The notes beneath the pieces were generated by a model that saw only the letters and a program-made list of their open reading frames with translations, searched no databases and was not told the origin of the DNA. The translations under genes were made by a program, and so were the position numbers. Of a stretch of 64,000 nucleotides of DNA, positions 34,208 to 44,727 are shown piece by piece; within the stretch, counting starts at the first letter, position 1; each line of letters starts with the position of its first letter. The stretch covers positions 3,658,001-3,722,000 of the forward strand of contig CBDDCH010000002.1 of NCBI GenBank assembly GCA_965226215.1, written 5' to 3'. Source of the DNA: G963668345 sp965226215. Its GTDB lineage: Bacteria; Acidobacteriota; Terriglobia; Bryobacterales; UBA6623.

Positions 34208-34570
34208 CTAGCCACGTCGAAGAATTTCCGGCAGATCCTTCGAAAAAGCGTTCCGCGTGAGAACTTGATCACACCCGGCGGTGCGCGCGGCTTCAATCAG
34301 CTCTGACATTTCATGTTGGACAAACCCGACCAAGGGCGTCTTAGTGGTATCCGGGTCTGCCTTCAGCTTCGCGATCAATGACACCGGGTTGAAACCACTG
34401 GCGTTCAGGTCCAGGATGATCAGGCAAGCGGCATCCCGGCCTTTGGCCAGAAGATCCTGCTCCGAGTTAGCAAATTCCAACGTTGCACCGACCTGCTTCG
34501 CCGTGGCGCTAATCTTGGCGGCGAAGAACAAATCAGGGACGATAGCGACTACCTTGGCTCCATCATTCAT
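34208..34570 (-). CDS. Stand-alone receiver-like domain, degenerate
   Basis: A 120-residue protein with the length and strand-helix pattern of a CheY-type receiver. The phospho-acceptor would be Asp in CLIILDLNASGF (about 54), but the usual acidic pair after strand 1 is reduced to one Asp (IVPDLFF) and the conserved Lys of strand 5 is missing (VLTRNAFSKDL). It may therefore be a non-phosphorylated adaptor. No kinase gene lies beside it. The upstream gap holds a partial copy of the AAAAATGGGGACTG repeat at about 34083. Confidence 0.55.
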   Translation of the reverse strand: MNDGAKVVAIVPDLFFAAKISATAKQVGATLEFANSEQDLLAKGRDAACLIILDLNASGFNPVSLIAKLKADPDTTKTPLVGFVQHEMSELIEAARTAGCDQVLTRNAFSKDLPEILRRG

Positions 34571-34808
34571 AGGCGCTCGCGACTTGTCGTCAGATCCGTA
34601 GCGCTCATCTCCGCACGGCGCTCACTGCTTTCGTCTAGCAGACCGTGGTGAATCTGCTACAGTAGTTTAGCCCACATTTGAAGCTGAAGTCTCTACTCGC
34701 TGCTCAACAGTGTGGGCCGGCCAGGCAACTTACCTTCCGCACCGCCATTTTATCAGCTGCGTGAGGCAGCGGGCCAACGCAAAGGCGAACTGCCACTGAA
34801 TCGACCCG

Positions 34809-35648
34809 ATGCCGTCAGGGGCAAAAAGAATCTCCGTCGCCCACAGCCCGGACGCCGATGACGCGTTCATGTTCTACGCCCTAGCCACGGGTAAAGTGCG
34901 ATCCAATCTCGTAGAATTAGAGCACGTTTTGCGTGATATCCAGACGCTGAATGAGGCGGCAGCGGAAAGTCGCTACGATATGACCGCGATTTCCTTTCAT
35001 GCCTACCCCTACGTCGCCGACCGATACATCTTGACCACTTCAGGATCAAGCGTAGGCGACGGGTACGGGCCGGTCGTGGTCTCAAAACACGGCCTGTCGC
35101 CCTCGCAATTAAAAGGGAAAAAGATTGGCGTGCCCGGGATTACCACGACCGCTTATTTGGCCTTGCGGCTGTTTGAGCCGGACTTCGAAGCACGGATCAT
35201 CCCTTTCGACGAGATTCTCGATGCCGTCGAGACTGAAAAGGTGGACGCTGGTGTCGTCATTCACGAAGGTCAGCTCAGTTACAACCAGACCGGGCTGCGG
35301 CGCGTAATCGACCTGGGTGCATGGTGGAAGCAGCAGCACAATCTGCCGTTGCCGTTGGGCGCGAACGCCGTTCTGCGATCGCTGACGCCGGAGCTTCAGC
35401 GGGAATGCAGCCGGTGCCTAGGGGAAAGCATCCGCTACGGCCTCGATCACCGCCAGGAAGCCCTCTCCTATGCCCAGGAATTTGCCCGGGGCATCGATCA
35501 AGACCTAGCCGACAAGTTCATTGGGATGTACGTGAACCACCACACGACGAGCATGCAGCCCGAGGTCGTCGAATCCGCCCAGAAACTTTTAGATTTGGGA
35601 CATGAAACCGGACTTATCCCGCACCGCGTCAAAATCGAGTACGTATAA
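34809..35648 (+). CDS. mqnD: 1,4-dihydroxy-6-naphthoate synthase MqnD
   Basis: Enzyme of the futalosine route to menaquinone: converts cyclic dehypoxanthine futalosine to 1,4-dihydroxy-6-naphthoate. The 279-residue protein has a periplasmic-binding-like fold, starting with the characteristic HSPDADDAFMFYAL and continuing with YDMTAISFHAYPYVADRY, KGKKIGVPGITTTAYLAL and VDAGVVIHEGQLSY, where the late His is the proposed catalytic residue. The start at ATG 34809 fits. No other mqn gene is in the window. It implies a menaquinone-based respiratory chain. Confidence 0.88.
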   Translation: MPSGAKRISVAHSPDADDAFMFYALATGKVRSNLVELEHVLRDIQTLNEAAAESRYDMTAISFHAYPYVADRYILTTSGSSVGDGYGPVVVSKHGLSPSQLKGKKIGVPGITTTAYLALRLFEPDFEARIIPFDEILDAVETEKVDAGVVIHEGQLSYNQTGLRRVIDLGAWWKQQHNLPLPLGANAVLRSLTPELQRECSRCLGESIRYGLDHRQEALSYAQEFARGIDQDLADKFIGMYVNHHTTSMQPEVVESAQKLLDLGHETGLIPHRVKIEYV

Positions 35649-35695
35649 TAATCGCAGTTCAGCTCCTTTTCAAGACCTCACCCACCAGCGACGTC

Positions 35696-36997
35696 ATGCG
35701 TATTCGTCAACTCCTTCGGCCGGGCGCTCCCTTGCTGCTGGTATCACTGCTCACCGCGGGACTACCGGCCCAAGTTGGAGAGATCAAGCACTCCAGTCCG
35801 AAACGGCGTATGAAGGCAGCCCAGAGGCTGGGAGGCCTCGGCGACCCGCAACACATTCCGGCCCTGCGTGAGCTGCTGAAAGATCCTGTCGCGGACGTCC
35901 GCGCAACCGCCGTAGACTCCATCGTGCGCATTGGAACCCAGCACAGCCTCGATCCATTGATGGAAGCAACGCGGGATTCCACCCCCGGGGTCCAGATTAT
36001 GGCGGTGGATGGGCTGGTGAACTTCTACAAGATCGGGTACGTCAGGAAAGGCTTCAAAGCCTCCCTGAAAAACTTCGGCCGCGACGTGCGAAATCGATTC
36101 GCCGAGCCTAGCGAGGTGATCATCGAACCCTATCTCGACGTCTCGCCTGAGGTCATCAAGGTGATCGCCCGAGTGATTGACGGGGGGAGCAGCATGGAGT
36201 CCCGCGCTAACGCCGCTCGGGCCGCCGGCGTGCTTCGCGGCAAAGGGGCGCTTCCGGAACTCAAGGAGGCGCTGCGGTCCAAAGACACCATCTTGATATT
36301 GGAATCGGTGCGCGCGATTGAAAAAATCGGTGATCTGAAAGCCGGCCAGTCCCTGACTTTCTTGCTGCATGATCTGGACGAAAAAGTCCAACTGGCCGTT
36401 GTCAAGGCGATAGGTCAGTTAGCGGTGAAGGAGTCCATCCCGGAGCTGGTAGGCCTGATCAAGACGAGTTCGGAAAAGAAGATCCGGCGGCAATCTTTGA
36501 TTGCGCTGGCCAAGATGCCCGACTCGGACCAGCGTTCGATTTTCGTGCTTTACTTGAAAGACAAAGACCATCAGGTTCGCGCAGCCGCCGCGGAGGGAAT
36601 TGGCCGGGCCGGGGAAAAGCAAGACCTGAAGACAATTTTGGACGCGATCGCCAACGAACGCAGCGAGTCAGCCCGATTGTCCATGGCTTTTGCCGCGGTT
36701 CACCTCGGGGACATATCGTACCTGAGATACCTGCTAGACGGCCTGAACTCGCTGTTTCACCGCGGAGAAGCACGGCCCTTCCTGGTAGAGCTGTCACGAA
36801 AACCAGAGGTTCTTTCCGAGCTATACGATCCGCTGACCAACGGAACGAAAGACCAGAAGAAGGAGCTGTCCTACGTGGTCTCTGTCAGCGGCAATCGAGA
36901 AAGCTTGCCTCATCTAGAGAAATTGACCCACGACGCCGACTCCAAGGTGGCCCAAGCCGCCATTCGTGCTATGAGGAATCTACAAGCGCGGCTTTAG
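35696..36997 (+). CDS. Secreted HEAT-repeat protein
   Basis: A 433-residue protein with an N-terminal signal peptide (LLRPGAPLLLVSLLTAGLPAQ in parts) and about eight HEAT/PBS-lyase-like repeats, each with a pattern like ALRELLKDPVADVRATAVDSI, FLLHDLDEKVQLAVVKAIGQL and YLKDKDHQVRAAAAEGIGRAG. The repeats form a curved helical scaffold for protein binding, probably in the periplasm. It starts 48 bases after mqnD and may be co-transcribed, although the functions seem unrelated. Confidence 0.8.
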   Translation: MRIRQLLRPGAPLLLVSLLTAGLPAQVGEIKHSSPKRRMKAAQRLGGLGDPQHIPALRELLKDPVADVRATAVDSIVRIGTQHSLDPLMEATRDSTPGVQIMAVDGLVNFYKIGYVRKGFKASLKNFGRDVRNRFAEPSEVIIEPYLDVSPEVIKVIARVIDGGSSMESRANAARAAGVLRGKGALPELKEALRSKDTILILESVRAIEKIGDLKAGQSLTFLLHDLDEKVQLAVVKAIGQLAVKESIPELVGLIKTSSEKKIRRQSLIALAKMPDSDQRSIFVLYLKDKDHQVRAAAAEGIGRAGEKQDLKTILDAIANERSESARLSMAFAAVHLGDISYLRYLLDGLNSLFHRGEARPFLVELSRKPEVLSELYDPLTNGTKDQKKELSYVVSVSGNRESLPHLEKLTHDADSKVAQAAIRAMRNLQARL

Positions 36998-37079
36998 CCC
37001 GCTTTTCTGCCTGAAAATAGATCCCGTCTGTAACAAGAACTCCGTTACGGGGCCATACTTTCATGCTTCTGGTTGTACG

Positions 37080-37262
37080 AAGTTCATGCCGAGTCACCAC
37101 GTGACGAGGCGAAGGGCGTGAGAGGGCCGTCAAGACGAGGCGTGCGCAGCTCAGCGCCCAGTTTCTTGAAACAATGCGGGCGTACCTGAACAGTACGGTG
37201 AGCAAGCACAACGAATCAACGGCGGGCTTATCGCGTGGTTCGACCGTCAGGTGACGAGACAG
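37080..37262. repeat. About 180-bp dispersed repeat, copy 1
   Basis: The reverse complement of this stretch matches 56092-56270 at most positions: shared blocks include TGACGGTCGAA, TGCTTGCTCACCGT, GTACGCCCGCATTGTT and CTTCGCCTCG. It fills the gap downstream of the HEAT gene and does not look like a gene in either frame. Confidence 0.7.
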
Positions 37263-37275
37263 GCGGGCTAGGAGG

Positions 37276-37482
37276 TTAGCGCTTTCTTTGCTTTTGCTGG
37301 CCCACGCGGACTTTCGCCGAAGTGTTCTTGGCTTCTTCCCAGGCCTTCCAGTCGAAACGGGCCGCGGCATCTTTCCGGTAAGCTTCGACGTCGGCGTTTT
37401 TCGGAAGTACAGCCACGATGGTGGTTGCACCAGGGCCGTCGGGGTTCTGTATGCGGTATTTCTTCGTGTTGGGGATGCCCAT
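37276..37482 (-). CDS. Small basic protein of unknown function
   Basis: A 68-residue reading frame (MGIPNTKKYRIQNPDGPGAT start, GQQKQRKR end) with protein-like composition and a GTGAAGA purine stretch before the ATG. The middle has RKDAAARFDWKAWEEAK, probably helical. No family is recognised. It stands alone between a repeat and a degenerate region. Confidence 0.45.
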   Translation of the reverse strand: MGIPNTKKYRIQNPDGPGATTIVAVLPKNADVEAYRKDAAARFDWKAWEEAKNTSAKVRVGQQKQRKR

Positions 37483-38275
37483 TTTTCTTCACTCTATCAC
37501 AGCTGTGGCGCTCTCCCCAGTAGCCAGCCCTCCCAGGGGTCTGGGCTGTCCCTGTAGCGTAGGGCCCGGTGCCGTTCCCGAGACCTGCGTCCGTTTTGTG
37601 TATGTTTTTCCGGACAACCCTTCCCTGATCAGGGCGGCTTGCTAGAGTCGGACGTCGTAACGTCGCCCTTCGGTCCTGAACACGGTTCTGGGAAACCGAA
37701 TCAAAAGCCGCGGGTCTGGGCCAAACAACCGCCCAGCCCTGCGGTACGGGACTCGCTCAGCCGGGCAACTCATTCGCGGCAAGACCGGGACGTACACCCA
37801 GCGTCACCGCCCCTACCGTGCCCATCTCGGCTGGTTCGCTTCCTATAACGACGGGCAAGAAAAGAAACTGGCGGTCGTGGTCATGTTGCGAGGCGGTCCG
37901 ATGATGTATGGCCCCCCGATTCTTAGCCCCATACCTCTGTGCACTCTCTGGCTTCGGGTCAAAACCGGCCGCTCTCTGACTGCTAGACGCCGAGCGCGAG
38001 CACCATCGGACCAATTTGGCCAGGCGCAAATAACTGTGCCGCTTGGTGTTGCACCGTAGGTCCTACCCCAAGTTGGGACTTTTCCCTATTACTAGGGGGT
38101 ACCAAAGTGGGGTTGACTTACATCCCCAGGTGGAGCAACATAATCAATCATTACACCTATGTTTGCCTAGATGAGCGGTCCGGCAAATACGTAGGCAGAT
38201 TTCGGAGGTTGTGCAAGTTTCGCCGATCCCGAAATTGGTCGCCTCCTCTGCGATCCGCATCATTGGAGAGCCGTC
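37483..38275. other. Degenerate region with PBP remnant, no intact gene
   Basis: About 790 bases without an intact gene. The middle holds the penicillin-binding-protein remnant listed separately. After it, TGGGGTTGACTT at about 38109 and the run to the ATG at 38276 should hold the promoter of the secreted two-gene unit, but no good pair of boxes is seen. Confidence 0.45.
37703..37915 (+). pseudogene. Remnant of a penicillin-binding transpeptidase (KTG region)
   Basis: In one frame the sequence reads SAGQLIRGKTGTYTQRHRPY and continues AHLGWFASYNDGQEKKLAVV then VMLRGGPMMYGPP. KTGT followed about 14 residues later by GWFASY and then a hydrophobic strand and Arg-Gly-Gly is the third active-site motif and C-terminal strand of penicillin-binding transpeptidases. 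No upstream SxxK or SxN motif is present and no start codon fits, so only the tail of such a gene remains. Downstream the frame loses protein character. Confidence 0.5.
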
Positions 38276-38908
38276 ATGAAAACCGCTGACCAGAATCACC
38301 GGTGTATGAGACTTTCGTCAGCCGCCCGCCTCCCGCATTTTGGAGGGGGTGTAGCGCTCCTTGTGCTTGCGCTGCTCGCGGTGAGCCCTGCATTCGGGCA
38401 GGACCTATCACCCGGATCACGGCCCCTGGGGTTCGAACGGTCCGCTTTCGATCTCGACCGGTTCGCTGAGCAGTCTGATGTTATCGTTCGAGGCATCGTT
38501 TCGAGCAAGGAGCCGAAGTGGGTGAGGAGAGTCCTCTATACGCACTATGACCTGGTGGTTCAGGAAACGATTCACGGTCAAGCTCAGAGCAGTATTACGG
38601 TCGCAGTATTGGGCGGAACGGTGGGCAATATTCAACTCGCGGTCCCGCATACACCCAACCTGAACGTCGGCGACGAAATCATCTTTTTCGGTCAGTCTTT
38701 CGAAGGTCAGCCAAGCTTCAAGCCCGTCGGGCTCGGGGCCGGCGTTGTTTCGGTCACTCCGGGAAGCGGCGGCAGTGGGGTGCCTACGGTGGCGCCGAGA
38801 GGAAAGTCCGAGAGCCTCGAAAATTTCTTGGATGAAGTGCGGTCGAGTCGGCACAACGAGGAGCACTTTAGGCGGCGGAACGAGGAGCAGTCGAGGGGGA
38901 GACTGTGA
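38276..38908 (+). CDS. Secreted protein of unknown function, partner of the metalloprotease
   Basis: A 210-residue protein with a signal peptide (VALLVLALLAVSPAFGQDLS in part). The mature domain, roughly residues 50-150, reads FAEQSDVIVRGIVSS, LVVQETIHGQAQSSITVAVLGG and LNVGDEIIFFGQS, a beta-rich pattern I associate with small domains found beside matrixin-type proteases in acidobacteria and myxobacteria. The tail is Arg/Glu rich (HNEEHFRRRNEEQSRGRL). Its stop overlaps the GTG start of the protease gene (GTGA), so the two are translated together. The role is unknown; an inhibitor or chaperone of the protease is possible. Confidence 0.65.
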   Translation: MKTADQNHRCMRLSSAARLPHFGGGVALLVLALLAVSPAFGQDLSPGSRPLGFERSAFDLDRFAEQSDVIVRGIVSSKEPKWVRRVLYTHYDLVVQETIHGQAQSSITVAVLGGTVGNIQLAVPHTPNLNVGDEIIFFGQSFEGQPSFKPVGLGAGVVSVTPGSGGSGVPTVAPRGKSESLENFLDEVRSSRHNEEHFRRRNEEQSRGRL

Positions 38909-41900
38909 GCCCAAAGATGATGCGTAAGGCGAAAGGATCGTTCCTGCCATTGCTTTCCTTGCTGCTGTTGGGTTTGGCGTTCATGTGGGTCGGTACGTTT
39001 ACCCCGGCCAACCTCAGGGCCGGCGACAATCTCGATATGCAACCTGCCGAGGGCGGCCCGATCTACGATTTGCGTTGGGACCCGAGGCTGTTTGATCCCT
39101 CGGGGTTCATCGAGTGGTTCCATAACCCGTCGTTGATTCCGATTAATCCGGCTGCTTTCGAAACAGAAATCGAGACGGCGTTCAACAACTGGGAAGCCGT
39201 CGGTAGTCTGCCAGGGTCACCACTTGTTCCGGAGGTGAACAAAGGATCAACGACAACCACGGCGAACCCGCGCTTGTTGGATGGCATTAACACGGTTGGG
39301 TGGGTCCAGGTCGACTTCTTCGGCGGCTTCCTCGCCTGGGCTCCTTGTTATTTCTTGACGGAGCCCACGACGACGATCAATCAGGGTGGACAGACCAAGT
39401 TGCCTATCGATGACATGGGCGGCACGATTCCCTTTCCTGGCGCTGTTGGGGTGACTTATCCCCCGGGCACTGCGGTCGACTGCTGGGTGGAGTTTGACGC
39501 CTTCGATAACTGGTCGACAAACGCGGGACCCGTCGGGGGTCAGTACGATGTTCAAGCGATCGCGACACACGAAAGTGGTCACTTTCTAGGAGTATCCCAT
39601 TCGACGGTCGGTCTGGCCTTGCCGCTGAACGCTGAGACCGCGACGATGGTGCCGGCGGGGACCAGCGGCAACATCGACCTTCGCAGCTTGGCGGAAGACG
39701 ACATCGCCTCGATCATCAGAACCTATGCCAGAAACTCGACGCCACCGGGCGCGCAAACCGCGGGCGGCCGCGGACTGATTGAATTCACCCTTATGAAGGG
39801 CGCCGCCTGCGTACCGGCTACAGGGGTAGCGGTCTGGGCCTATGAGACCTCGGGGGGGGGCTGAACGGCGCGAATCGCGTAGAGACTTTCAGCGGATCGC
39901 AATTCCGAGATCCTCTCGGCGAGCCTTACAACGGTTCAGTCAAGCTGAACGTTCCTCCCGGAGGCCCTTATACGATCTACGCGCGCACGCTGGAAGACAA
40001 CGGCACATCGTCCGGCGGGCTCTACTCGGCGTTTCGCTATAGCAATACAACGATCAACTCAAACACGATGGACCCGAACGCCCTAACCCAGGAGTTTGAC
40101 AACCTTGCCACGGTCGCCTCCATTACCGCGGGTAACACGGTGGACTTAGGGACGGTTGGCTTTCTCGGCTGCTGGATTCCGGTTACGAGCTCGGATGTCG
40201 ACATTGAGATGACGGCGTCGACGGCTCCGGCGACGGCCACGTTGGGTGGCGACATTGCTGTGACGTCGAGCTTTACGAACCAGGGATCGGCAGCGTCCGA
40301 ACCTTTCGAAGTGGGTTTCTACTTCTCTGGGGACGCCACGATCGACACCGATGACGCCTTCACCGGATTCACCTGCACGATCGGCGGTTTGGGAGTTGGA
40401 GCTAGCGATTCCTGCGACGGAACCGTACCCGTGCCTGCCGTAGCTCCCGGCACTTACTTCGTGGGCGCGCTGGCGGATATCCACAACGTCGTTCACGAAA
40501 ACAACGAACTAAACAATGCTTTCGCCGCGCCGCCGCAGGTCGTGGTCTCCTCCGACCCGCTCAATCCGATAGTCAACCCCAGCTTTGAGGACAACGGGGG
40601 CAGCTTCCACGGCTGGAACATCAAGGAACTGAGCCGGGCATCGAATCCCCAGTTGCCGCTGACGGTTGTTGGCCCGGGTTACGAGTACCCGGCGCCGTTT
40701 TTCTTTGATGGTTGCTGTTTCTTTCTCGATTACTTTGCGAGTCAGCCGACAGACGGTGCGTTCGCGGCCGTGCACGATTTCAATGGTGACGACCAGGGAA
40801 CGCTCAGCACCACGCTTGTCAACCGCAGGGAACTGTATCAAGACCTGACGCTCCCCGCGGGAACCACCACCTTGGAGTTCGACTATCGAGCCGCCTGGGA
40901 GTTGTATCGGTTTGGTGCGACGCAGGACCGTACCTTTGGCGTCGAGATCCAACCGGCTGGGGGAGGTACCGTCCTCCTTGCGGAGACGATTCTGAACGCG
41001 ACGTGGGGAGCAGGACCGCCCATAGGGACCGGCTTTGAAGAGGATACCGACAACCCGACTGGCGTGGGAGGGCCATACTTGCCCGGCAATGTTAACGTGA
41101 GCACCCTCGCGGGGCAGGACATCCGTCTCATGTTTGTCTGGAACGTTCCCGAACCGAGCACGGGCTTTGCCTACTTCCAACTCGATAACGTCCGGCTCAA
41201 CGTTACGCCCGGCGCAGCGACGATGGTCGACAACCTAGCCACCGCGGACTTCGCGACGGCTCGAGGGACGATCGATGGCGGGACATCGTATCTGAACACG
41301 CATCAGCAGGACGACGGGTACGAACAGCTGACTGAAGAGCAGAAAGGCGGTAACTCTTCGAATGCGCGCAGCCTACTGGACCACACTTGGGAGTTCAATG
41401 TGGTCGCGGGGTCAAGCTATGTATTCAAAGTCGACGCGTTCCATTCCGGTACAGAAGACGACTTCGACTTCTCGTACTCACGCGACAACTCCACGTTCAC
41501 TCACATGTTGACCGTCACCAAGACATCGGATGACGACGTGGAGCAGATGTATATGTTTCCGGAGGACGTGGCGGGTACGCTCTATGTCCGGGTGGAGGAT
41601 ACTGACGGCAGCCGGGGGACCGTCCAGCTTGATACGCTCTTCGTCGACTCGATGGTAATAATGACGGTGACAGGAGGCGGCGGCAACACCGCTCCCATAG
41701 TCACCATCGCCGCGCCGGTGAATGGATCGAGCTCCGACGAGGGCGTCAGCATCGGCTTTGCGGGTACGGCTAACGACTCGGAAGACGGCTATATCAGCGC
41801 CAATCTGACATGGACCTCCGATCTGGACGGCAACATTGGTTCAGGCGCCAGTTTCTCGACGTCCACACTCAGCGTAGGCACCCACACGATCACCGCCTCC

Positions 41901-42212
41901 GTTACTGACAGCGGTGGGTTGCCCGATAACGACAGCATCACAGTTACGGTCAACTCAGTTGGCGGCATCACGCTATCGGCAAGTGGCCGCAAGGTGCAAG
42001 GTGTGCACCATGCCGATCTCACCTGGAGCGGAGCGACACCATCCCCTGACGTCGATGTCTATCGAAATGGGGCGGTTGTGGCCACTACGTCGAACGACGG
42101 CTTCTATACCGACAATACAGGTCAGAGGGGTGGGGGCAGCAGCTACACCTACCAGGTATGCGAAGCCGCCGGCACCTTGATATGCTCCAACGAGGACACG
42201 GTCAACTTTTAG
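38905..42212 (+). pseudogene. Large secreted matrixin-like metalloprotease with a frameshift in a G9 tract
   Basis: The first part (319 codons) has a signal anchor and a zinc protease domain with HESGHFLGVSH from residue 222, the HExxHxxGxxH pattern of metzincins. It ends at a stop just after nine G at 39852-39860. One more G would continue in frame as LNGANRVETFSGSQFRDPLG and so on into the second open frame, which includes MDPNALTQEFDNLATV at 40068. The joined protein would be about 1100 residues: protease, a CARDB-like domain (about 40205-40540), a jelly-roll-like region, an Ig/PKD-like domain (VTIAAPVNGSSSDEGVSI onward) and a final fibronectin-like domain (about 41960-42200). It would act outside the cell. 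The tract could be phase variable, decayed or miscalled. Confidence 0.7.
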
Positions 42213-42513
42213 GTTCTGCGTCCAGCAGTGGGGCTGAAACCTGCTCATACTTCACGAAGAACGGTGAAGCCCATTTGGTACCGCTATAAGGGGCAGTCCG
42301 TAACCCAGGAGCCGTGACGACCCCGCCGTTCCGGCTGACGGCGCATCGGGATCCACAAACATCGGCACCCGTATCACCATTTCAGCACCCGGCGAGGGAC
42401 AGGATCCTCGTCTCATAGGCCACCAGACAAAGCCCACCCGGGATTTGTTTCCTCCCGAAGTTGCCCCCGCACCAACCGCCCACGTAAGCTGGTTCTACCA
42501 AGCCGCTTCACTC

Positions 42514-44535
42514 ATGGGCCGAATCCGTATTCTTCCCGACGTGGTGGCGAACAAGATCGCCGCCGGCGAGGTTGTCGAGCGCCCTGCCTCGGTCGCCAAA
42601 GAACTCCTCGAAAACTCACTCGACGCCGGCTCGAAGAGGTTACGTGTCGAAGTCGAACGGGGAGGCAAGCGGCTGGTTCAGGTCACAGACGACGGCGCGG
42701 GCATGGGTCGAGACGACGCCATGCTGGCGTTTGAGCGGCACGCAACCAGCAAGCTAAGGGAAGTCAAAGACCTGCTGTCCATCGCGACGCTGGGGTTTCG
42801 TGGTGAAGCGATACCCTCGATCGCGAGCGTTTCCCGCCTGACGCTTGAGACACGCAGCGAAGAAGAGCCGACCGGCACACGCGTAGAAGTGGCCGGCGGC
42901 AAGATGGTCAATGTTGCCGAAACCGCTCTCCCCAGGGGAACTACGATCACAGTCCGGGACCTCTTTTACAACGTACCGGCCCGCCGGAAATTCCTACGCA
43001 CCGAGAAAACCGAGTTGGCTCATATCGCTTCGCTGCTTACGCACTACAGCCTTGCTCACCTGGATAAGTCCTTTCAGCTCGCTCACGAGAAGGGATCATT
43101 GTTTAACGTCACCCCGGTGAAGAGCCTGCGGGAGCGCGTCTTTCAAGTGTTTGGCGCCGAGACTCTGGATCAACTCGTGGAGCTGTCACCCGCCAGGCGC
43201 GAGTTGGAGGTGCCGCCCAGCCCGGTTCCCCGCACGCAGGCCGTCGCCGCCGCCCGCGCGGCTGAATCCCAACTCAAACACCAGACATTTCAGGTCACTG
43301 GGTTCGTATCCAACCCGCAGATCCAGAAGCTAAACCGGAACTCCATCTACACCTTCGTCAATCGGCGGTTGATCCGTGACCGTCTGCTGCTGCATGCCAT
43401 CTCCAGCGCCTACCACAACATCATCCCGCCCGGCAGCTTCCCGTTCGCATTGCTGTTTCTCGAGATGGCTTGCGAAGAAGTGGATGTCAACGTCCACCCG
43501 TCAAAGACCGAGGTTCGCTTCCGGCATCAATCATTTGTTCACGATTTCGTTCGCGACTCGATTCGCGAGCGGCTGATGGAATCAAAGCCGGTGTCGACTT
43601 TTACCGTTCCCCCGGAAATCACCCCGGTCGGCCCACAGCCGGCGGCTTCGCTGCCCTATTCGGAGTCCACCACGCTCGTCCAACAGGCATCCGAAGCCTC
43701 AAGCTTTGATCTGAAACCACCTTTGGCCCCCGCCGGACGCTTCGATTTCAAAAACACGCCGCCAATCGAGTTCCCTTCGGGAGGGGGCTCGGACTTCGCT
43801 CGGCAAGCCGTCGAAGTTCCGGCATCCGAGGCGGCACCGCAGCCGGCTCGGCCCAGCGAAGAGGTCGCCCCCAAGCGGGGCGAGACTCCGGACGTCCAGC
43901 CGCAACTGCACAGCCGCGCACCGCTGCGAGAAACTCCGCCAGAATCCATGGCCAAGCTAGGCGACTTGCACCCGCTCGGCCAGATCAAAGAAAGCTTCAT
44001 CGTGGCCACCGCCGAAGACGGTCTCTGGATCATCGATCAGCACGTCGCGCACGAGCGGATCTTGTTCGAAAAAGTGCTCCGCGAGCGCTCTCAAGGTACG
44101 GTGGAAAGCCAGCGCCTGCTGATGCCCATCATCATCACGCTGCGGGCCGACCAGCAGTTGAAGTTCGCCCAAATCGAAGAGGAGTTCCGTGCCGGCGGTT
44201 TCGACCTCGAACCCTTCGGTAACCGCACGATTGCTGTCAAAGCGGCTCCGGCAACCCTATCCGCCCCGCAGGTCGAGGCGCTAATCCAAGATATTCTTGA
44301 CACTCCGGAAAAGGAACTCCGGGCCCTTTCACTCGAGGATCTGCAACGCAGGATCTCGGCGACAATCGCCTGCCATGCCGCCATCAAAGTAAACATGCCG
44401 CTCGACCACGCCAAGATGCGCTGGCTGCTGGATGAGCTGGCCAAAACCGACTGTCCGATGTCCTGCCCCCACGGCCGTCCGATTGCACTGAAGTACGGCC
44501 TGAAGGATATCCTGAAGGCGTTTCACCGCATTTGA
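42514..44535 (+). CDS. mutL: DNA mismatch repair protein MutL, endonuclease type
   Basis: MutL couples MutS mismatch recognition to strand removal. The GHKL ATPase domain begins right at the start chosen, ATG 42514 (MGRIRILPDVVANKIAAGEV), with LLENSLDAG, DDGAGM and TLGFRGEAIPSI motifs. After a linker rich in Pro/Glu (about 370-510) the C-terminal dimerisation domain carries DQHVAHERILFE, the metal-binding motif of endonuclease MutLs, plus CHAAIK and CPHGRP. This implies a MutH-independent, nicking MutL as in most bacteria. At 673 residues the length is normal. No mutS is adjacent. Confidence 0.93.
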   Translation: MGRIRILPDVVANKIAAGEVVERPASVAKELLENSLDAGSKRLRVEVERGGKRLVQVTDDGAGMGRDDAMLAFERHATSKLREVKDLLSIATLGFRGEAIPSIASVSRLTLETRSEEEPTGTRVEVAGGKMVNVAETALPRGTTITVRDLFYNVPARRKFLRTEKTELAHIASLLTHYSLAHLDKSFQLAHEKGSLFNVTPVKSLRERVFQVFGAETLDQLVELSPARRELEVPPSPVPRTQAVAAARAAESQLKHQTFQVTGFVSNPQIQKLNRNSIYTFVNRRLIRDRLLLHAISSAYHNIIPPGSFPFALLFLEMACEEVDVNVHPSKTEVRFRHQSFVHDFVRDSIRERLMESKPVSTFTVPPEITPVGPQPAASLPYSESTTLVQQASEASSFDLKPPLAPAGRFDFKNTPPIEFPSGGGSDFARQAVEVPASEAAPQPARPSEEVAPKRGETPDVQPQLHSRAPLRETPPESMAKLGDLHPLGQIKESFIVATAEDGLWIIDQHVAHERILFEKVLRERSQGTVESQRLLMPIIITLRADQQLKFAQIEEEFRAGGFDLEPFGNRTIAVKAAPATLSAPQVEALIQDILDTPEKELRALSLEDLQRRISATIACHAAIKVNMPLDHAKMRWLLDELAKTDCPMSCPHGRPIALKYGLKDILKAFHRI

Positions 44536-44688
44536 GGGCCCGCCTATGCCGTTTGTGCAAAGCGAAGTCGATGAACTTCTAGCGAAATGTCACCGCCGGT
44601 GCCATATCTTGGCGCGCGGCTCCCCTTGGTCTTCGGCGCACCCAGCCGAACTAGCCGGATACTCCACAACAGGGACCGCACCCATTTG

Positions 44689-44701
44689 CTAGAATATCTA
44701 G
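44689..44701 (+). promoter_or_regulatory. Candidate operator/promoter of the toxin-antitoxin pair
   Basis: CTAGAATATCTAG is a 5-bp inverted repeat with a three-base centre, 26 bases before the antitoxin GTG. It overlaps a possible -10 (TAGAAT). AbrB-type antitoxins commonly repress their own promoter through such sites. Pattern only. Confidence 0.35.
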
Positions 44702-44727
44702 TAACACGTATTTCGGGAGAAACCCCT

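Noticed and set aside
35640..35655. TATAAT upstream of the HEAT gene as a promoter
   Set aside because: It overlaps the end of mqnD, lacks a -35 partner, and arises from the stop-codon context.
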